DNA from: Methanogenium sp. S4BF
GTDB lineage: Archaea; Halobacteriota; Methanomicrobia; Methanomicrobiales; Methanomicrobiaceae
Reading direction: 5' to 3'
Length of the DNA: 64,000 bases
NCBI RefSeq assembly: GCF_029633965.1
Contig: NZ_CP091277.1
Coordinates: 558,001-622,000 of the forward strand
Part shown: positions 33,945-42,916 of the stretch, in pieces
Numbering within the stretch: position 1 is the stretch's first letter
Layout of the letters: each line of letters starts with the position of its first letter
Made by a program: the position numbers and the translations under genes
The notes under the pieces: generated by a model
Database searches by the model: none
The model's input: the letters and a program-made list of their open reading frames with translations, nothing else
Told to the model about the DNA's origin: nothing

Positions 33945-36782
33945 TTATGTGTACGTATCCGGGAGTTTCTTCCCTGTTTTCCTCTCCCATACGGCAGTGG
34001 CCGCAGGGGATGCGGCAACAATTCTTCGGGCAGTGTTATAGACACTGGGTGTTGTCTGTGGGTTGGTTGCATCCAGCAGATGCAGCAGAATTTCTATGAG
34101 CGGGGCCTGATGTTCTTCTTTCATCCGGTCCAGATTGCCGAATACGGCAAGCATCGTGGCGGTGCTGTACTCGTTGACCGGTGCAAGGGTAAGGAGAATT
34201 TCTTCGAACAGGGTTCTCCCTTCCGGTGTCTCGAGGGAGATCTTTTTGTTCTGGGCAAATCTGCCGAAGAGTGCCCGCTGGTCGTTGGCCATCTCAAGGC
34301 TGAAACTCTCAGAGGCGGCTGCATCGCGTATGAATCCGATATCTGCAGCGGATGCAATGCCGGCAAGGGAGCCCAGATATGTCTCCCAGGCAACAGGATT
34401 CTTCCGTGACGTTTCGTAAAAGTCGCGGATGATTGCTGAACGTTTAGCATAGCTACTGTTTATTATATGACTAAATGCCGTGACCCTGTCTGTTGCCGTC
34501 GTCCCTTCCCGGTACTGGCGGATGAGGATGTCGTGCACGTCCGGCGTGTCCATGGCTGCGAGGAAAAGGAGTGCGGTGTTTTTAACCTGCCGCCGCTTTA
34601 GGCGGGTGACATCCCCTGCGATTCCGTCCGGACAGTTGACCTCTGCTGCATAAGCGGAGTACACATCCGCTATAAGGGTCCCGTGCCGTTCTGCAGTGGC
34701 CTGTATCAGCCGTCTGCGTGCCTGATAGAGGTCAGCGTAGCGGTGGGCATAGCGCTCGTCCCCGACAGCGTCAAAGATGGTCAGAAAGAGTCCGCCTGCC
34801 TCTGAAAGAAGCGTTTCATCAGAGAAGAGGTCTGCAATAAGGTCGGTGAGAGCACTATTAACCGGTGCCCCGGTGTCTTCCATCAGGCGGATGATCTCTG
34901 TTTCACAAAGACGCGTGAATGCCATAAAGCGGCCGGTGATGTCATCATCCAGTGTCGCCTGCAGGCAGAGTGCCTCCGTGCCGGGTTCATACTCAAGCCT
35001 GCCGTAGAAGGCAGCCTCGCGGTTCAGGGAGACGAATGCCGGTGCATCCGTTTCCGGAATGACAATGGTATGGTTCGGCGTATTCATCCGGAAACAGCCG
35101 GATGCGTTTTTTTCTCCTGAATGACTGAAGATGGCATATGTGACCGGCACCTCCCATTCTTTTTTATCGGACCGCTCTTTCCGGTGAAATGAGAGTGTCA
35201 GCTCCTGGTTAGCGGCATCATATTGGTGTGCGGCAGTGATGACGGGGTAGCCGGTCTGCGTCAGCCAGCTCTCTGCGAAATCAGCAAAATGTTGTCCGGA
35301 TGTCTCTTCGATTGCATGAATCCAGTCATCCCGTGACGCGTTTTTGTGCCGGTATCTGGCATGATAGCGGGCAAGCCCTTCTGCAAATGCCTCTTTTCCC
35401 GTCATTATCTCGATCATCCTGACAAACTCCGGCGCCTTGACATAGGTGACACCGGTAATAAGCTCATTCGGGTCATTGAATCCTTCGGGTTCAATGGGCA
35501 GGGCTCCCGCTCCGCCGTCAAAGAAGAGCGTGCCTCCCGCAGGTGAGAGGAGGGTGAGAACGGTCTCGAGCCGGGTATAGTCTTCGCCAAAATGAAAGGC
35601 ATGGTAGGCATTTTCGATATGCACGGTCACTGCCTCATTCAGCCAGATCTCGAATGGATTTATCCCGGTCACTTCCGAACCGTTCAGGTTGTGGTAGAAC
35701 TCATGCACCTTGACCCGCATCAGGTACTCAAATGCGCCGTCGGTCGCATCCGGAAACGGCAGGAGGCGGTTGGTCGTGATGGTGGTATTGCCCACATTCT
35801 CCATGCCCCCGAAGTCCGAGTTCTGCATCCCGATTTCGCGGTAGACCGTACCCGTATACCGGTATCCGGGGGTGATCATGCCATTCATCTCTAAGAGGAG
35901 GGAGCGGATGGCCCACACCTCATCCTCGGGTGCCCCGGTCTCTATCAGGCGGTCACGCTCTCCTGACAGGCGGTACATCTCCCTGCGTATTTCCGGAGTT
36001 GCATACCATTCTGGTCCGGTAAAGAGATAGATCCACAGGACACCGTCTGCAAGAATTTCAAGTGCTTTATTGGCGAGTGCAGCGTCTGTTCCGGGCGGGC
36101 CAAGCAGTTCAAGGGTGAAGGCTGTACCGTCCGGGTATTCAAACGGCCGGGAAAATGTTTCGTACGTACCGACACCGAGGAAGAAGAGATAGGGCGCCAT
36201 CGGCGTTACACTGTTGTCATAGGTGATGCTGTCGCGTCCGTCTGCAACCGGATGACGGGGAACCGAAATGTCACCATTGCTGATGAGATTGGTGTATCGG
36301 CTGTCCGCGATGATGGTGGTGGTATAGGTGCATTTTGCCGTCATATCATCGATGCAGGGCACAAGACGCTGGAATCCCCATTGCTGGCACTGGGTTATCT
36401 GCTGAGGCGGTGCACCATCCGGGGTCGTGTCATAATAGAGCCCCTCCAGCACATTCGATGTAGGATGGCAGACAGTGTATGTCTGGACAACAAATGTCTC
36501 GCCTGGTGGTATCGGTTGTGCGAAGTGAATCTGCAGCAGGCTTTTTTCTCTGTCATAGGTGTATGATATCTCCCGCCCCGGGCCTGATACCGCCTGTATC
36601 TCCAGGTTTTTTGCATTCAGTGTCAGGGTCTCAATCGGTGTGTCATGTGCCCTGAGTTTTATCTCTGACTGAACCTCGGTCCGGGTATCAAAAATATCAA
36701 ATATCAGGTCCATATGGCAGACTTCAGCAGGAATAATTCCGAAATCTGATGGATAATAGGTAAATTGGCGCTGTCCGGTCAT
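33945..36782 (-). CDS. M1 family aminopeptidase
   Basis: A 945-residue zinc peptidase with GGMEN (325-329) for N-terminal substrate binding and HEFYH (360-364) followed 18 residues later by Glu383 (LNEA), the complete M1 zinc site. The C-terminal half (450-945) is the helical repeat domain of PepN/tricorn-interacting-factor type enzymes. It trims peptides from the proteasome. HEFYHN differs from the common HELAHQ but keeps both His and the catalytic Glu. It is a stand-alone gene with no signal peptide. Confidence 0.93.
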   Translation of the reverse strand: MTGQRQFTYYPSDFGIIPAEVCHMDLIFDIFDTRTEVQSEIKLRAHDTPIETLTLNAKNLEIQAVSGPGREISYTYDREKSLLQIHFAQPIPPGETFVVQTYTVCHPTSNVLEGLYYDTTPDGAPPQQITQCQQWGFQRLVPCIDDMTAKCTYTTTIIADSRYTNLISNGDISVPRHPVADGRDSITYDNSVTPMAPYLFFLGVGTYETFSRPFEYPDGTAFTLELLGPPGTDAALANKALEILADGVLWIYLFTGPEWYATPEIRREMYRLSGERDRLIETGAPEDEVWAIRSLLLEMNGMITPGYRYTGTVYREIGMQNSDFGGMENVGNTTITTNRLLPFPDATDGAFEYLMRVKVHEFYHNLNGSEVTGINPFEIWLNEAVTVHIENAYHAFHFGEDYTRLETVLTLLSPAGGTLFFDGGAGALPIEPEGFNDPNELITGVTYVKAPEFVRMIEIMTGKEAFAEGLARYHARYRHKNASRDDWIHAIEETSGQHFADFAESWLTQTGYPVITAAHQYDAANQELTLSFHRKERSDKKEWEVPVTYAIFSHSGEKNASGCFRMNTPNHTIVIPETDAPAFVSLNREAAFYGRLEYEPGTEALCLQATLDDDITGRFMAFTRLCETEIIRLMEDTGAPVNSALTDLIADLFSDETLLSEAGGLFLTIFDAVGDERYAHRYADLYQARRRLIQATAERHGTLIADVYSAYAAEVNCPDGIAGDVTRLKRRQVKNTALLFLAAMDTPDVHDILIRQYREGTTATDRVTAFSHIINSSYAKRSAIIRDFYETSRKNPVAWETYLGSLAGIASAADIGFIRDAAASESFSLEMANDQRALFGRFAQNKKISLETPEGRTLFEEILLTLAPVNEYSTATMLAVFGNLDRMKEEHQAPLIEILLHLLDATNPQTTPSVYNTARRIVAASPAATAVWERKTGKKLPDTYT

Positions 36783-36883
36783 GGATTCAGGTATGCGGGG
36801 GTACTACAAAAAAGATGCGTGGTTCTGGTGACAGATAGAATAATTACCCAGTATTGCATATTTTTGTTTGTTCCGCAAGGAGT

Positions 36884-37504
36884 GTGAGTATTCTGAGAGA
36901 TATTCGGATTGTATGGAAACCGGCAGCGTGTATTATGGTGCTCCTGTTGGTATGTTGTGTGTGTGGATGTACGGATGACTCTTCAGCAGGTGGTGAAACA
37001 GCAACACCTGTACAGACGGCTGTACCAACGGCGCAGTCATCTCCTCAGGGTTCAACGGGGGGTGAAGTGGTTCATTATACGGCCATGATGGAATATCTTC
37101 CGACCATGACCAGCAACTGGATTACGGGGGAGAAAGATGGGGCGACGATGGACTACGATGGAGAATCCTGGAGCATGGTGACTGCTGATTATACCCTGAA
37201 GTCTGATGAAACCGTCACGGGCCAGGTTGTAATTCAGGACACAAGGGGTATTGAGGGTGCCGGGTATTACCAGATGTGGACCTCGCAGATGACCTTTGAG
37301 ACCCCTGAGATGAAGATGTACACCGGGACCGCAGGCGGATATCCTGCCTATTTTGTTGAAAATCGCGAGGATAATGAGTATTCTGAGATTGTCAGCATCG
37401 ATGACCGGTTCTTTGTCTATGTTCTGATAGAAAACGGCAAACCTGAATACCTGACTGTCTTCAACAACCAGATTGACTTTGATGGTATTGCAGGCCTTGC
37501 CTGA
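36884..37504 (+). CDS. Putative lipoprotein
   Basis: The protein has a hydrophobic N-terminal segment (CIMVLLLVCCVCGC) ending in a lipobox-like Cys, then a Ser/Thr/Pro linker rich in T and Q (residues about 40-60) and a globular beta-rich domain (WITGEKDGATMDYDGESWSMVTADYTLKSDETVTGQVVIQDTRG...). The start is uncertain: GTG 36884 follows an AGGAG directly, and the longer frame from TTG 36854 would also work. The function is unknown; it is probably tethered to the outer face of the membrane. Confidence 0.6.
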   Translation: MSILRDIRIVWKPAACIMVLLLVCCVCGCTDDSSAGGETATPVQTAVPTAQSSPQGSTGGEVVHYTAMMEYLPTMTSNWITGEKDGATMDYDGESWSMVTADYTLKSDETVTGQVVIQDTRGIEGAGYYQMWTSQMTFETPEMKMYTGTAGGYPAYFVENREDNEYSEIVSIDDRFFVYVLIENGKPEYLTVFNNQIDFDGIAGLA

Positions 37505-37819
37505 TTTCTCCTCTTTTACCCATTTTTATGACTCCGCGCTTTTCATGTTGCGTCGGGATACTATGGTTACTCTTCTTCGGGATGAATCGTTGTCGTGAAG
37601 CTCCCTGTATTTCAATACCTGTTCATGCCCGTATGAGTACGGCAGAGGAGCATCCTGTCTCTTCTCCCCGCTGTTCTGCAACCATCACGTGATGAATGAC
37701 AGGCATCCGTTCTGTTCCACGGTATGTGCATATACTGCCACAAAATGGTGAGATTGGAGAGGAGAAAAAATGAATAATAGTGGATATGTGTACCTATACG
37801 AATAACTGAAGAACCTATT
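37505..37819. other. Intergenic region between lipoprotein and PaaK-like genes
   Basis: This 315-bp convergent region contains a 12-bp palindrome CATCACGTGATG (37684-37695) and a very short open frame with a strong ribosome binding site (37770-37805). No larger gene is seen. Confidence 0.5.
37770..37805 (+). CDS. Possible 11-residue microprotein
   Basis: ATG 37770 is preceded 5-6 nt upstream by GGAGAGGAG, stronger than most ribosome binding sites in this window, and opens MNNSGYVYLYE before a TAA. Nothing else supports translation. It could equally be chance in the convergent spacer. Confidence 0.2.
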   Translation: MNNSGYVYLYE

Positions 37820-39169
37820 TTAGTTCCTTCTGTCTACAAGGCGTTTCGGGCGTCCTTTCAGACGATAGTGTTCAAGATCACCGTTTGGTGAATAATTAAA
37901 GATGATCTCCAGTGTTCCGTCGGTATAGATGTGGCTGAGCGATGGGTTTTTTTCAAAGAGTGCTGAGAGAAAGTTCTCTTCAACCAGATGTCTGTCACAG
38001 GCGTCTGGATTGTCGCATTCCAGGCTAACCCGCATCGCAACGGTGCCGCTGTCCTCATCGCTGTAGACAAATGCCTCATATTCGCCGGAGAGATACTCCA
38101 TATTCTCACGCTGGAATACCCCTTCTTCAATATCCACCCGGTTTATGGGGATGTCTTTTATATGGATGGTTTCTGCCTCACGAACCGGGTTTTTGACCCG
38201 CATATGGGTCCGTCCGCAGGGACATGGTTCCCGTGTGATTACCTCGGTTACATCCTCGGTGTCGTAGTTGATGAGCAGATTCCCACTCTTTGCTCCTTCC
38301 GGAAGGAGGGTTGTCAGCACGATTCTCCCGCTCTTCCCATCGGGCACAAAGTCACTGAGTTTTGGATCATAGATGTCCATGTGCACCAGATCTTCGGGCA
38401 CATGGAGACCGTTTCTGACCGTACACTCGCCGCACATCGTACCTTCTGTACTTCCATAGGTATTGTATGATGGGATGCCCCAGACTTCGTCCAGGTATCT
38501 CCGTGCCTCCTCTGCAAAACTCTCCCCGCCCACGATGAGTTTCTGTATTCCTGAATCTTTGGGATCAATTCCCTCTGCCTCCATCCGGTGCGCGAGGCGA
38601 AGAAGCTTGAAGACACTCCCGACGATTGCGGTCGGGTGATAGCTCTGAATGACCCGGACGGGGAATGTGCATTTTCCCTCGGGAATGACCGTAAACCCGA
38701 CCTTGTGGGCCGCAAGTGTCATCGTATTTGCACCCACGTTCATCCCGTAACTGGCGCAGACGGCAACCCGGTCACCCGGGCCAAACCCTTGTGACACAAA
38801 GGCGCGTGCATATTTCTCCGCATACCGCTGCCAGTCGTCCCACATTAAAAAGAAGGCCTTGGGTGTCCCGGACGTGCCGCTGGTTTCGTGAATGGTGTAA
38901 ATATCGTCCCATGGTGCACTTTTAAAACAGAATTGATCGGTGACCGGCGGCTGGTGGGTACGGATGGTTTTGCCGCTGATTACCGGCAGTTCAAGCAGAT
39001 CCTCATGTTCGCGTATCGCATTCGGGTCGATATGATTATTTACGAACCATTTCTGATAAAATGGTGAATTGTCTGCAGCATAACGGACCGTGTACCTGAC
39101 CCGTTCATCAATGAGGGCGTCAAGTCCGTCCCTCTTCATTGTCTCGGTCTCAGGATTGTAATACTTCAT
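37820..39169 (-). CDS. PaaK-like AMP-forming ligase, candidate coenzyme F390 synthetase
   Basis: The 449-residue adenylate-forming enzyme has the AMP motif IHETSGTSGTPKAFFL, YGSTEGTMCGECTVRNGLH and a CPCGR motif near residue 320 (EPCPCGRTHMRV), as in phenylacetate-CoA ligase-like proteins. In methanogens close relatives are coenzyme F390 synthetases, which add AMP or GMP to F420 on exposure to oxygen. The start at 39169 (MKYYNPETETMKRDGLDAL) has GAGAGGGA 8 nt upstream; the extension to 39184 is not needed. Several acids could be substrates, so F390 is one option. Confidence 0.78.
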   Translation of the reverse strand: MKYYNPETETMKRDGLDALIDERVRYTVRYAADNSPFYQKWFVNNHIDPNAIREHEDLLELPVISGKTIRTHQPPVTDQFCFKSAPWDDIYTIHETSGTSGTPKAFFLMWDDWQRYAEKYARAFVSQGFGPGDRVAVCASYGMNVGANTMTLAAHKVGFTVIPEGKCTFPVRVIQSYHPTAIVGSVFKLLRLAHRMEAEGIDPKDSGIQKLIVGGESFAEEARRYLDEVWGIPSYNTYGSTEGTMCGECTVRNGLHVPEDLVHMDIYDPKLSDFVPDGKSGRIVLTTLLPEGAKSGNLLINYDTEDVTEVITREPCPCGRTHMRVKNPVREAETIHIKDIPINRVDIEEGVFQRENMEYLSGEYEAFVYSDEDSGTVAMRVSLECDNPDACDRHLVEENFLSALFEKNPSLSHIYTDGTLEIIFNYSPNGDLEHYRLKGRPKRLVDRRN

Positions 39170-39270
39170 ACTGCTCCCTCTCATCTCCTTATCGGTTGAA
39201 CCTCTTTATATGGTTTGGTCTCAGGTCTTTGCCGGAGGTTTGAAGCAACAGGGCATGCATTCAGGATTGT

Positions 39271-39597
39271 ATGAAGAGCAGGGATGAGAAGAGAGAAGAG
39301 ATGTTTGCCTATTTCGTCGGAAACCTGACTTCTGACAACCCGTCCCTGCGATGGGGGGCCGCCCATTCTCTCGGACGGATGAATGACAGCCGGGCCATTG
39401 AACCCCTGATTGCACTGCTGGACGATGAAGACTGGCGGGTCAGGTTCAAGGCAGTCTGGGCACTTGGCCGGCTGGGTGATGTGCGTATCCTCCCGTTCCT
39501 GCGCCGTCTCTCCCGTGATGAATCAGAGACGGTGAGAGACAGTGTTGCGCAGGCAAAGGATGAGATACTTCGCAGGGAATCCATGAAAAAACGGTAA
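39271..39597 (+). CDS. Small HEAT-repeat protein
   Basis: The 108-residue protein contains two to three HEAT units (LRWGAAHSLGRMNDSRAIEPLIALLDDEDWRVRFKAVWALGRLGDVRILPFLRRLSRDE), the same kind as in the protein at 19.3 kb. It diverges from the PaaK-like gene by about 100 bp and is followed by LemA 64 bp later. The function is unknown. Confidence 0.78.
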   Translation: MKSRDEKREEMFAYFVGNLTSDNPSLRWGAAHSLGRMNDSRAIEPLIALLDDEDWRVRFKAVWALGRLGDVRILPFLRRLSRDESETVRDSVAQAKDEILRRESMKKR

Positions 39598-39647
39598 TAT
39601 ATTTTAACAGAGGCAGAGTTTAAATTGCCTGCCCGCACATCTTTCCC

Positions 39648-39659
39648 TATCACGTGATA
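39648..39659. promoter_or_regulatory. Palindrome TATCACGTGATA before lemA
   Basis: A perfect 12-bp palindrome ends 2 nt before the lemA ATG and overlaps GTGAT, which could serve as its ribosome binding site. The core ATCACGTGAT recurs at 37685-37694. Confidence 0.4.
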
Positions 39660-39661
39660 AT

Positions 39662-40219
39662 ATGACTGGATGGATAATTGGCGGAATACTGGTTGTTGTT
39701 CTCATTGCACTGGTTCTCTGGTTTGTCGGCATCTATAACCGGTTCCAGAGCCTGAAGAACTCGTCAGAAGCAACACTGGGGCAAATTCGTGTTGCGATGA
39801 AGAAACGGCTGGATATGATAAACCAGCTCCTTGGTGCAGTGCAGAGTTATGCATCATTTGAGAAAGAGACCCTTGAGAAAGTGACGCAGATGCGCTCCGG
39901 TGTCGGGAATGCAGGTCCCGGTGACCTCAATGAAATTGAGGCGCAGTCCCGCTCGATACTTGGCCGCCTCTTTGCGGTGGTTGAGAACTATCCTGATCTG
40001 AAGACCGCCTCGGTAGTCTCTGAACTGACGGCCTCAATCAGGAGTATCGAAGATGAGATTGGCCGCCAGCGCTATACCTACAATAATATCTCTGAACAGT
40101 ACAACACGATGTGCGACACGATTCCGTCAAACATTATTGCATCTGTGGCCCACTTCTCAAAACTTGAGTACCTCAAATTTGAAGAAGAGATTGAACAGGC
40201 CCCGAAGATCGCATTCTAG
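39662..40219 (+). CDS. LemA family protein
   Basis: A 185-residue protein with one N-terminal transmembrane helix (WIIGGILVVVLIALVLWFVGIYNRF) and a helical body with the LemA core YNRFQSLKNSSEATLGQIRVAMKKRLDMINQLLGAV and SRFSKLEYLKFEEE-like C-terminus. The body is exposed outside the helix. LemA proteins are widespread with no defined chemistry. It sits 6 bp before the DUF2207 gene, a pairing common in bacteria and archaea. Confidence 0.92.
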   Translation: MTGWIIGGILVVVLIALVLWFVGIYNRFQSLKNSSEATLGQIRVAMKKRLDMINQLLGAVQSYASFEKETLEKVTQMRSGVGNAGPGDLNEIEAQSRSILGRLFAVVENYPDLKTASVVSELTASIRSIEDEIGRQRYTYNNISEQYNTMCDTIPSNIIASVAHFSKLEYLKFEEEIEQAPKIAF

Positions 40220-40225
40220 AAAGGA

Positions 40226-42016
40226 ATGAGATTTGTGAAAGAGACAAATCAGCTCGGGGTTATTGTCGTTGTCTGCCTGCTTCTTGCAGGTATCTCCATA
40301 TTTTTTTCGTTTGGAACAGGCCTCTCCTTTGAGCCTGACCTTGTTGCAGATACCTATACCGCAGTGCTGGAAAATGACGGCACCCTGACCGAGACCTATG
40401 TCTATGATGTGGCATCTTCGGGTACCTACCGGATGCTCTTTCGGACATGGGATGATACCCTTGCATTCGAACAGAAGCAGTCACCGTATATTGAATTTGT
40501 TGATGTGGAGGGACCTGCAGACATGGTCGGGTATGCCATTGACTGGAGGGGCAATTCCATTGTCACCGGTACAGGGGCGGAGGCAGAGCGTTCTCTGATT
40601 GAATCACTCGCAGAATACAACGAGGTCGGGATATTCCGTGAAACACGGTTGCCTGCAGGGCAATATCAGGCTCAGTACACCGTCCGGCTTCATCCTCCTC
40701 TGCAGTATGATGACGAGGATGCCCACTTTAACCTGAAACTTGCATCCGCGCATATTCCCTACCGCTCGGTCGATATCACGATTCCTGGTGAGTATGTCAA
40801 AGATATCTGGGTCCGTCCCGCCTCATTTGAGACGGTGATGGTGGATCGGCAGTATCATATCACCGGAACCGCAGGCGAGGACGCGCTGATTGAAGTCGAG
40901 ATGCTTCTTGACCCTGCATATCTGGATGTCATTGACGGGTTTCCGGTGAAGACCGATGGTGTTCGTCAGCAGACGGAGGCTGCCGCACTCTTCTACAGTA
41001 TTCCCGTACTGCTTTCATCACTGATGCTTCTTCTGGGAAGAATTGGTGTGGTGGCAGCCCCGGTATTTCTCATTGCAGTCTTTCTGCGGCACGGGCAGGA
41101 GAAGCAGGCGGTTGTTCCGGAACACATCAGTTTTGTTCCCGACCCCTCTCTTTTACCCTGGCAGGTAAACCTGATCTTCAAAGGAGATGCAGTGGACTTT
41201 GATGAGAACGGATATTATGCGACGATTCTGGATCTTCACCGCCGGGGCATACTCCGTGTGACCGAGCATGATGATGCTTCCGGAGTGAATATCGAGGTCC
41301 TGAAGACTGTCTCAGATGACGTCTATGAACAGCGGGTGATAAACTTCGTGTCAAATGCAGGGACAGGGGGAGTGCTTGACACCCGTTCCTTTGCTGTAGC
41401 AGCAGAGTCCGGAGGGGCAAATATCGCTGCCCTGAATGCTTCACTGTCTGCACTGACCTCGGAGGTGGACACTTCTCTTGCTGAACGGTATCTGGAAGAG
41501 GGACGCGGGCGGATAGTACCGCTCTTTGCTGCTGGTCTTGGGATCTGCCTCTTCTCGTTCTTCCTCTTCTTTATATCGCCTGCTACATCTTCACTTTCCG
41601 TACCCGCTGCAATACTGGGGATTGTGATGGTAGTGCAGGGAGGTATTGCGGCCGCATTCCCGACGACACTCTTTGGGCGGTGGAAGGAGGACTATTATGC
41701 AGAGAAACTGAAGTGGGATGGTTTCCGTGCATTCCTTTCAGATTCTGCTATGATACAGCGGTATTCGCCAGCAGATATCTCCATGTGGGGGGAGTGGCTG
41801 GTCTATGGCACTGCCCTTGGGGTGGGTGACAAAGTGGAAGCAGCAATGGAATCTCTCTCTATTGATATCCGGGAGACCGGCATGCCGCATTTCCATATGA
41901 TGTATATCGGATTTATTCCGGTCGCCCGCTATACCCCTCCCTCGTCCTCCGGCGGTGGCGGTGGTGGATTTGGGGGCGGCGGCGGATTCGGTGGCGGCGG
42001 TGCCGGCGGCCGATGA
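40226..42016 (+). CDS. DUF2207 membrane protein
   Basis: The 596-residue protein has an N-terminal hydrophobic segment (LGVIVVVCLLLAGISIFFSFG), a large extracellular beta-rich domain (to about residue 250), a helix near 257-285, a cytoplasmic part, and further helices around 435-475. It ends in a Gly-rich tail (FGGGGGFGGGGAGGR). This is the DUF2207 layout, found with LemA in operons thought to act at the envelope. AAGGA precedes the ATG, and the gene starts 6 bp after lemA. Confidence 0.88.
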   Translation: MRFVKETNQLGVIVVVCLLLAGISIFFSFGTGLSFEPDLVADTYTAVLENDGTLTETYVYDVASSGTYRMLFRTWDDTLAFEQKQSPYIEFVDVEGPADMVGYAIDWRGNSIVTGTGAEAERSLIESLAEYNEVGIFRETRLPAGQYQAQYTVRLHPPLQYDDEDAHFNLKLASAHIPYRSVDITIPGEYVKDIWVRPASFETVMVDRQYHITGTAGEDALIEVEMLLDPAYLDVIDGFPVKTDGVRQQTEAAALFYSIPVLLSSLMLLLGRIGVVAAPVFLIAVFLRHGQEKQAVVPEHISFVPDPSLLPWQVNLIFKGDAVDFDENGYYATILDLHRRGILRVTEHDDASGVNIEVLKTVSDDVYEQRVINFVSNAGTGGVLDTRSFAVAAESGGANIAALNASLSALTSEVDTSLAERYLEEGRGRIVPLFAAGLGICLFSFFLFFISPATSSLSVPAAILGIVMVVQGGIAAAFPTTLFGRWKEDYYAEKLKWDGFRAFLSDSAMIQRYSPADISMWGEWLVYGTALGVGDKVEAAMESLSIDIRETGMPHFHMMYIGFIPVARYTPPSSSGGGGGGFGGGGGFGGGGAGGR

Positions 42017-42052
42017 TTCTCCGTTCTTTTTTTAATCTTCCATACAAGGGTA

Positions 42053-42060
42053 TTTATATA
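42053..42060 (+). promoter_or_regulatory. TATA box for the glutaredoxin-FTR operon
   Basis: TTTATATA is about 37 bp before the ATG at 42097, so a leader of roughly 12-15 nt is predicted. Confidence 0.55.
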
Positions 42061-42096
42061 TAGCATCAGCTTCAAGTGAGGATTTGGTGCCTTTTA

Positions 42097-42387
42097 ATGG
42101 AATTCACTCATGTCGATGGTGATGGCTCCATCCCTGTCACACTCTTTTCTCTCAGTACATGCGGACACTGCAGGAGAACAAAGTCCTTTCTCGAAGAGAA
42201 AGGGATTGCGTATGACTTTGTTGATGTGGATCTTCTCAGTGGGGAGACGTTTACCGCGGTGTATGATCGTGTGAAGACCTATAACCCACGGGGTTCGTTC
42301 CCGACGATCGTCATCGGAGAAAAAGAAACGGTCATTGTCGGAGACCGGCTGGATGAGATTGCCGCTGCACTGGGGCTGAATGCATGA
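42097..42387 (+). CDS. Glutaredoxin-like protein
   Basis: A 96-residue thioredoxin-fold protein with a CGHC active site (TLFSLSTCGHCRRTKSFLEEKGIAYDFVDVDLLSG) and the cis-Pro region SFPTIVIGEKETVIVGDR. It overlaps the FTR/rubredoxin gene by 4 nt (ATGA), so the two form an operon. In methanogens such glutaredoxins are reduced by FTR-type reductases rather than glutathione. The start at 42097 is preferred over 42076 because the family N-terminus is short. Confidence 0.88.
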   Translation: MEFTHVDGDGSIPVTLFSLSTCGHCRRTKSFLEEKGIAYDFVDVDLLSGETFTAVYDRVKTYNPRGSFPTIVIGEKETVIVGDRLDEIAAALGLNA

Positions 42388-42896
42388 TCACGCGATTTGA
42401 TATTGAACGGAAGTATCTCGGGATAAAACAGCAGGCTGAACCGTCAGGGTATCACCTGAATCCTGATGAGGACTTTGCCAAGGAGCTGGTGCATGGCATT
42501 TTAATCAATGAAGACCGCTATGGGTTTGCTGCCTGTCCCTGCCGTCTCTGTATAGGGCCACGTGAAGACAACCTCGATATTATCTGTCCGTGTGATTACC
42601 GGGACCAGGATCTCATCGATTATGGCACCTGTTACTGTGCCCTGTATGTATCAAAGGATGTGGCTGCGGGAACAACACCTGTTCCCTCTATCCCCGACCG
42701 GCGGCCACCTTCCGGAAAATGTGAACCTGAAGATGCTGAGACTTCAAAACCATCTCTCCTGACAGGAGGGAGTGCTCTCCCGTTTCCGGTATACCGGTGC
42801 CGGGTATGTGGCTATCTCTGTGCACGTACGAGCCCCCCGGAGGCCTGCCCGATATGTGGTGCTTCATCAGATCGGTTTGAGAAGTATCTTGAATAA
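42384..42896 (+). CDS. Ferredoxin-thioredoxin reductase catalytic domain fused to rubredoxin
   Basis: The 170-residue protein joins an FTR catalytic domain with cysteines at 51, 53, 56, 68, 70, 83 and 85 (CPCRLC...CPC...CYC) to a C-terminal rubredoxin-type domain with YRCRVCGYLC and CPICGA (Cys139/142 and 155/158), linked by a Pro-rich spacer. The same fusion in Methanosarcina is a ferredoxin:disulfide reductase. Electrons would pass from ferredoxin through the rubredoxin and 4Fe-4S sites to the glutaredoxin encoded just upstream. The extra Cys56 next to CPC is notable. Confidence 0.88.
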   Translation: MITRFDIERKYLGIKQQAEPSGYHLNPDEDFAKELVHGILINEDRYGFAACPCRLCIGPREDNLDIICPCDYRDQDLIDYGTCYCALYVSKDVAAGTTPVPSIPDRRPPSGKCEPEDAETSKPSLLTGGSALPFPVYRCRVCGYLCARTSPPEACPICGASSDRFEKYLE

Positions 42897-42916
42897 CTCA
42901 GTACATATACTCTGTC

